Positions 62,893 through 64,000 of a DNA stretch of 64,000 bases are shown here, piece after piece. The notes beneath the pieces are model-generated. The model did not search any database. It saw only the letters and a list, made by a program, of their open reading frames with translations, and was not told the origin of the DNA. The first letter of the stretch is position 1, and every line of letters begins with the position of its first letter. Source of the DNA: Gordonia asplenii (GTDB lineage Bacteria; Actinomycetota; Actinomycetes; Mycobacteriales; Mycobacteriaceae); contig NZ_JABBNB010000004.1 of NCBI RefSeq assembly GCF_012933505.1, positions 1-64,000 of the forward strand, in the 5' to 3' direction. A program made the translations under genes and the position numbers.

Positions 62893-64000
62893 CCGCTCCC
62901 ACCGCAGCAGATTCCACTCGGCGCCCGGTGCGCCGCGCACTGATCAGCGTCTACGACAAGACCGGACTGGCTGACCTCGCAACCGCGCTGCACGCCGCGG
63001 GCGTCGAACTGGTCTCCACCGGCTCGACGGCGAAAACCATTGCGGCCGCCGGTGTTCCGGTCACCGAGGTATCGGAGATCACCGGCTTCCCGGAGTGCCT
63101 GGAGGGACGCGTCAAGACGCTGCACCCCAATGTGCACGCCGGCATCCTGGCCGACACCCGTAAAGACGATCACCTCAATCAGCTCAGCGAGCTGGGCATT
63201 GCCGCCTTCGAACTCGTCGTCGTCAACCTGTACCCCTTCACCGCGACCGTCGCGTCGGGCGCGACACCCGATGAATGCATCGAGCAGATCGACATCGGCG
63301 GGCCGTCGATGGTCCGCGGTGCGGCGAAGAATCATCCGTCGGTCGCCGTCGTGGTGGATCCGTCCGCCTACGGCGACGTCATCGATGCCGTAGTGGCGGG
63401 CGGGTTCACCCTCGCGCAGCGGCAACAGTTGGCGGCCAAGGCATTTCGGCATACCGCCGACTACGACGTCGCGGTGGCGTCGTGGATGGGATCGGTCGTG
63501 GCGCCCGACGAGGAGACGAATTTTCCGGCGTGGGTCGGCGGCACGTGGGAGCGCTCGGCGGTGCTGCGCTACGGCGAGAACCCGCACCAGGGGGCGGCCC
63601 TCTACGTCGGCGCGCAAGGTGGTGGACTCGCCTCCGCCGAGCAGCTGCACGGCAAGGAGATGAGCTTCAACAACTACACCGACTCCGACGCCGCATGGCG
63701 CAGCTGTTTCGACTTCGACCGTCCCGCGGTCGCAATCATCAAGCACGCCAACCCCTGTGGCATCGCGGTGGCCGACACCATCGCCGTGGCCCACCGCAAG
63801 GCACACGAATGTGACCCGGTCAGCGCCTATGGCGGCGTGATCGCCTCCAACAGCGAGGTGAGTGTCGAGATGGCCGAGCAGGTCGCGGAGATCTTCACCG
63901 AGGTGATCATCGCCCCGTCCTACGCCGACGGCGCACTGTCGGTGCTGACGCGTAAGAAGAACATACGAGTACTGCGTGCCGATCCGCCGCAGCGGGCCGG
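62889..64000 (+). CDS. purH: AICAR transformylase/IMP cyclohydrolase, partial (cut by window edge)
   Basis: Last two steps of IMP synthesis. Starts at GTG 62889 in the GTGA overlap with purN and runs out of the window after 370 codons without a stop; the family is about 520-530 residues. The cyclohydrolase part is clear ([67 protein letters not shown]), and the transformylase part begins with [40 protein letters not shown] with the catalytic Lys-His, and [10 protein letters not shown]. Confidence 0.97.
   Translation, partial: MTAPTAADSTRRPVRRALISVYDKTGLADLATALHAAGVELVSTGSTAKTIAAAGVPVTEVSEITGFPECLEGRVKTLHPNVHAGILADTRKDDHLNQLSELGIAAFELVVVNLYPFTATVASGATPDECIEQIDIGGPSMVRGAAKNHPSVAVVVDPSAYGDVIDAVVAGGFTLAQRQQLAAKAFRHTADYDVAVASWMGSVVAPDEETNFPAWVGGTWERSAVLRYGENPHQGAALYVGAQGGGLASAEQLHGKEMSFNNYTDSDAAWRSCFDFDRPAVAIIKHANPCGIAVADTIAVAHRKAHECDPVSAYGGVIASNSEVSVEMAEQVAEIFTEVIIAPSYADGALSVLTRKKNIRVLRADPPQRA

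Noticed and set aside
1..64000. tRNA, rRNA or other structured RNA genes
   Set aside because: No cloverleaf arms with a TTCGA-type loop and no rRNA motif were seen in the gaps between genes; a covariance-model search would settle this.

Overview
The window is high-GC DNA from an actinomycete of the Mycobacteriales, most likely Gordonia or a close relative. Three things point there. It carries WXG100 proteins and type VII secretion (ESX) genes. From about 22.9 kb to the end, the gene order pgi, aroQ, uvrD1, M23 peptidase, sucC, sucD, a DUF5336-type protein, a large membrane protein, purN, purH matches the Mycobacterium tuberculosis stretch Rv0946c to Rv0957, with insertions. Gordonia-style palindromic repeats also sit between converging genes. 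The genus is an inference; no rRNA or other marker gene is present.

Region 1 (0.3-12.3 kb) is an accessory toxin island. Two cell-wall lipoproteins (a transglycosylase-like protein and a DUF4185 protein) lead into two WXG100 proteins and a 1659-residue RHS toxin. Its N-terminus is helical and type-VII-like, and its C-terminal tip is a GIY-YIG nuclease. A candidate immunity gene follows. Downstream lie a DUF4259 gene on the other strand and an orphan RHS tip: 227 bp almost identical to the end of the RHS core, joined to a different, frameshifted nuclease-like toxin. Two unrecognised small genes and a dead IS3-type transposase close the island.

Region 2 (12.3-22.9 kb) is a partial ESX locus: eccC, an unknown gene, two WXG100-like genes, an EspI-like ATPase, a tiny membrane protein, eccD, a second ParA-like protein with a degenerate P-loop, and a lipoprotein. 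eccB, eccE and mycP are not in the window. The order eccC-unknown-esx-esx copies the ESX-4 arrangement. An attractive but unproven reading is that this machinery, or another ESX system, exports the RHS toxin of region 1.

Region 3 (22.9-43.3 kb) is housekeeping: glucose-6-phosphate isomerase, chorismate mutase, a GT-C-like membrane protein, two tandem anchored paralogues of unknown function, UvrD1/PcrA helicase, an M23 endopeptidase, succinyl-CoA synthetase, and small genes including an RDD protein, two SRPBCC proteins, a NUDIX hydrolase, a TetR regulator and methionine aminopeptidase. Three gaps between converging genes are filled by palindromic or tandem repeats.

Region 4 (43.3-59.3 kb) holds a TetR/MFS efflux pair with two operator-like palindromes, a fused indolepyruvate ferredoxin oxidoreductase, and a seven-gene operon that looks like leucine catabolism (methylcrotonyl-CoA carboxylase, acyl-CoA dehydrogenase, hydratase, CitE-type lyase, acyl-CoA ligase, acetoacetyl-CoA synthetase) behind a clear promoter and palindrome. 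Region 5 (59.3-64 kb) returns to the conserved backbone: a GYGQQ-repeat membrane protein, a large membrane protein, purN and the first 370 codons of purH, which is cut by the window edge.
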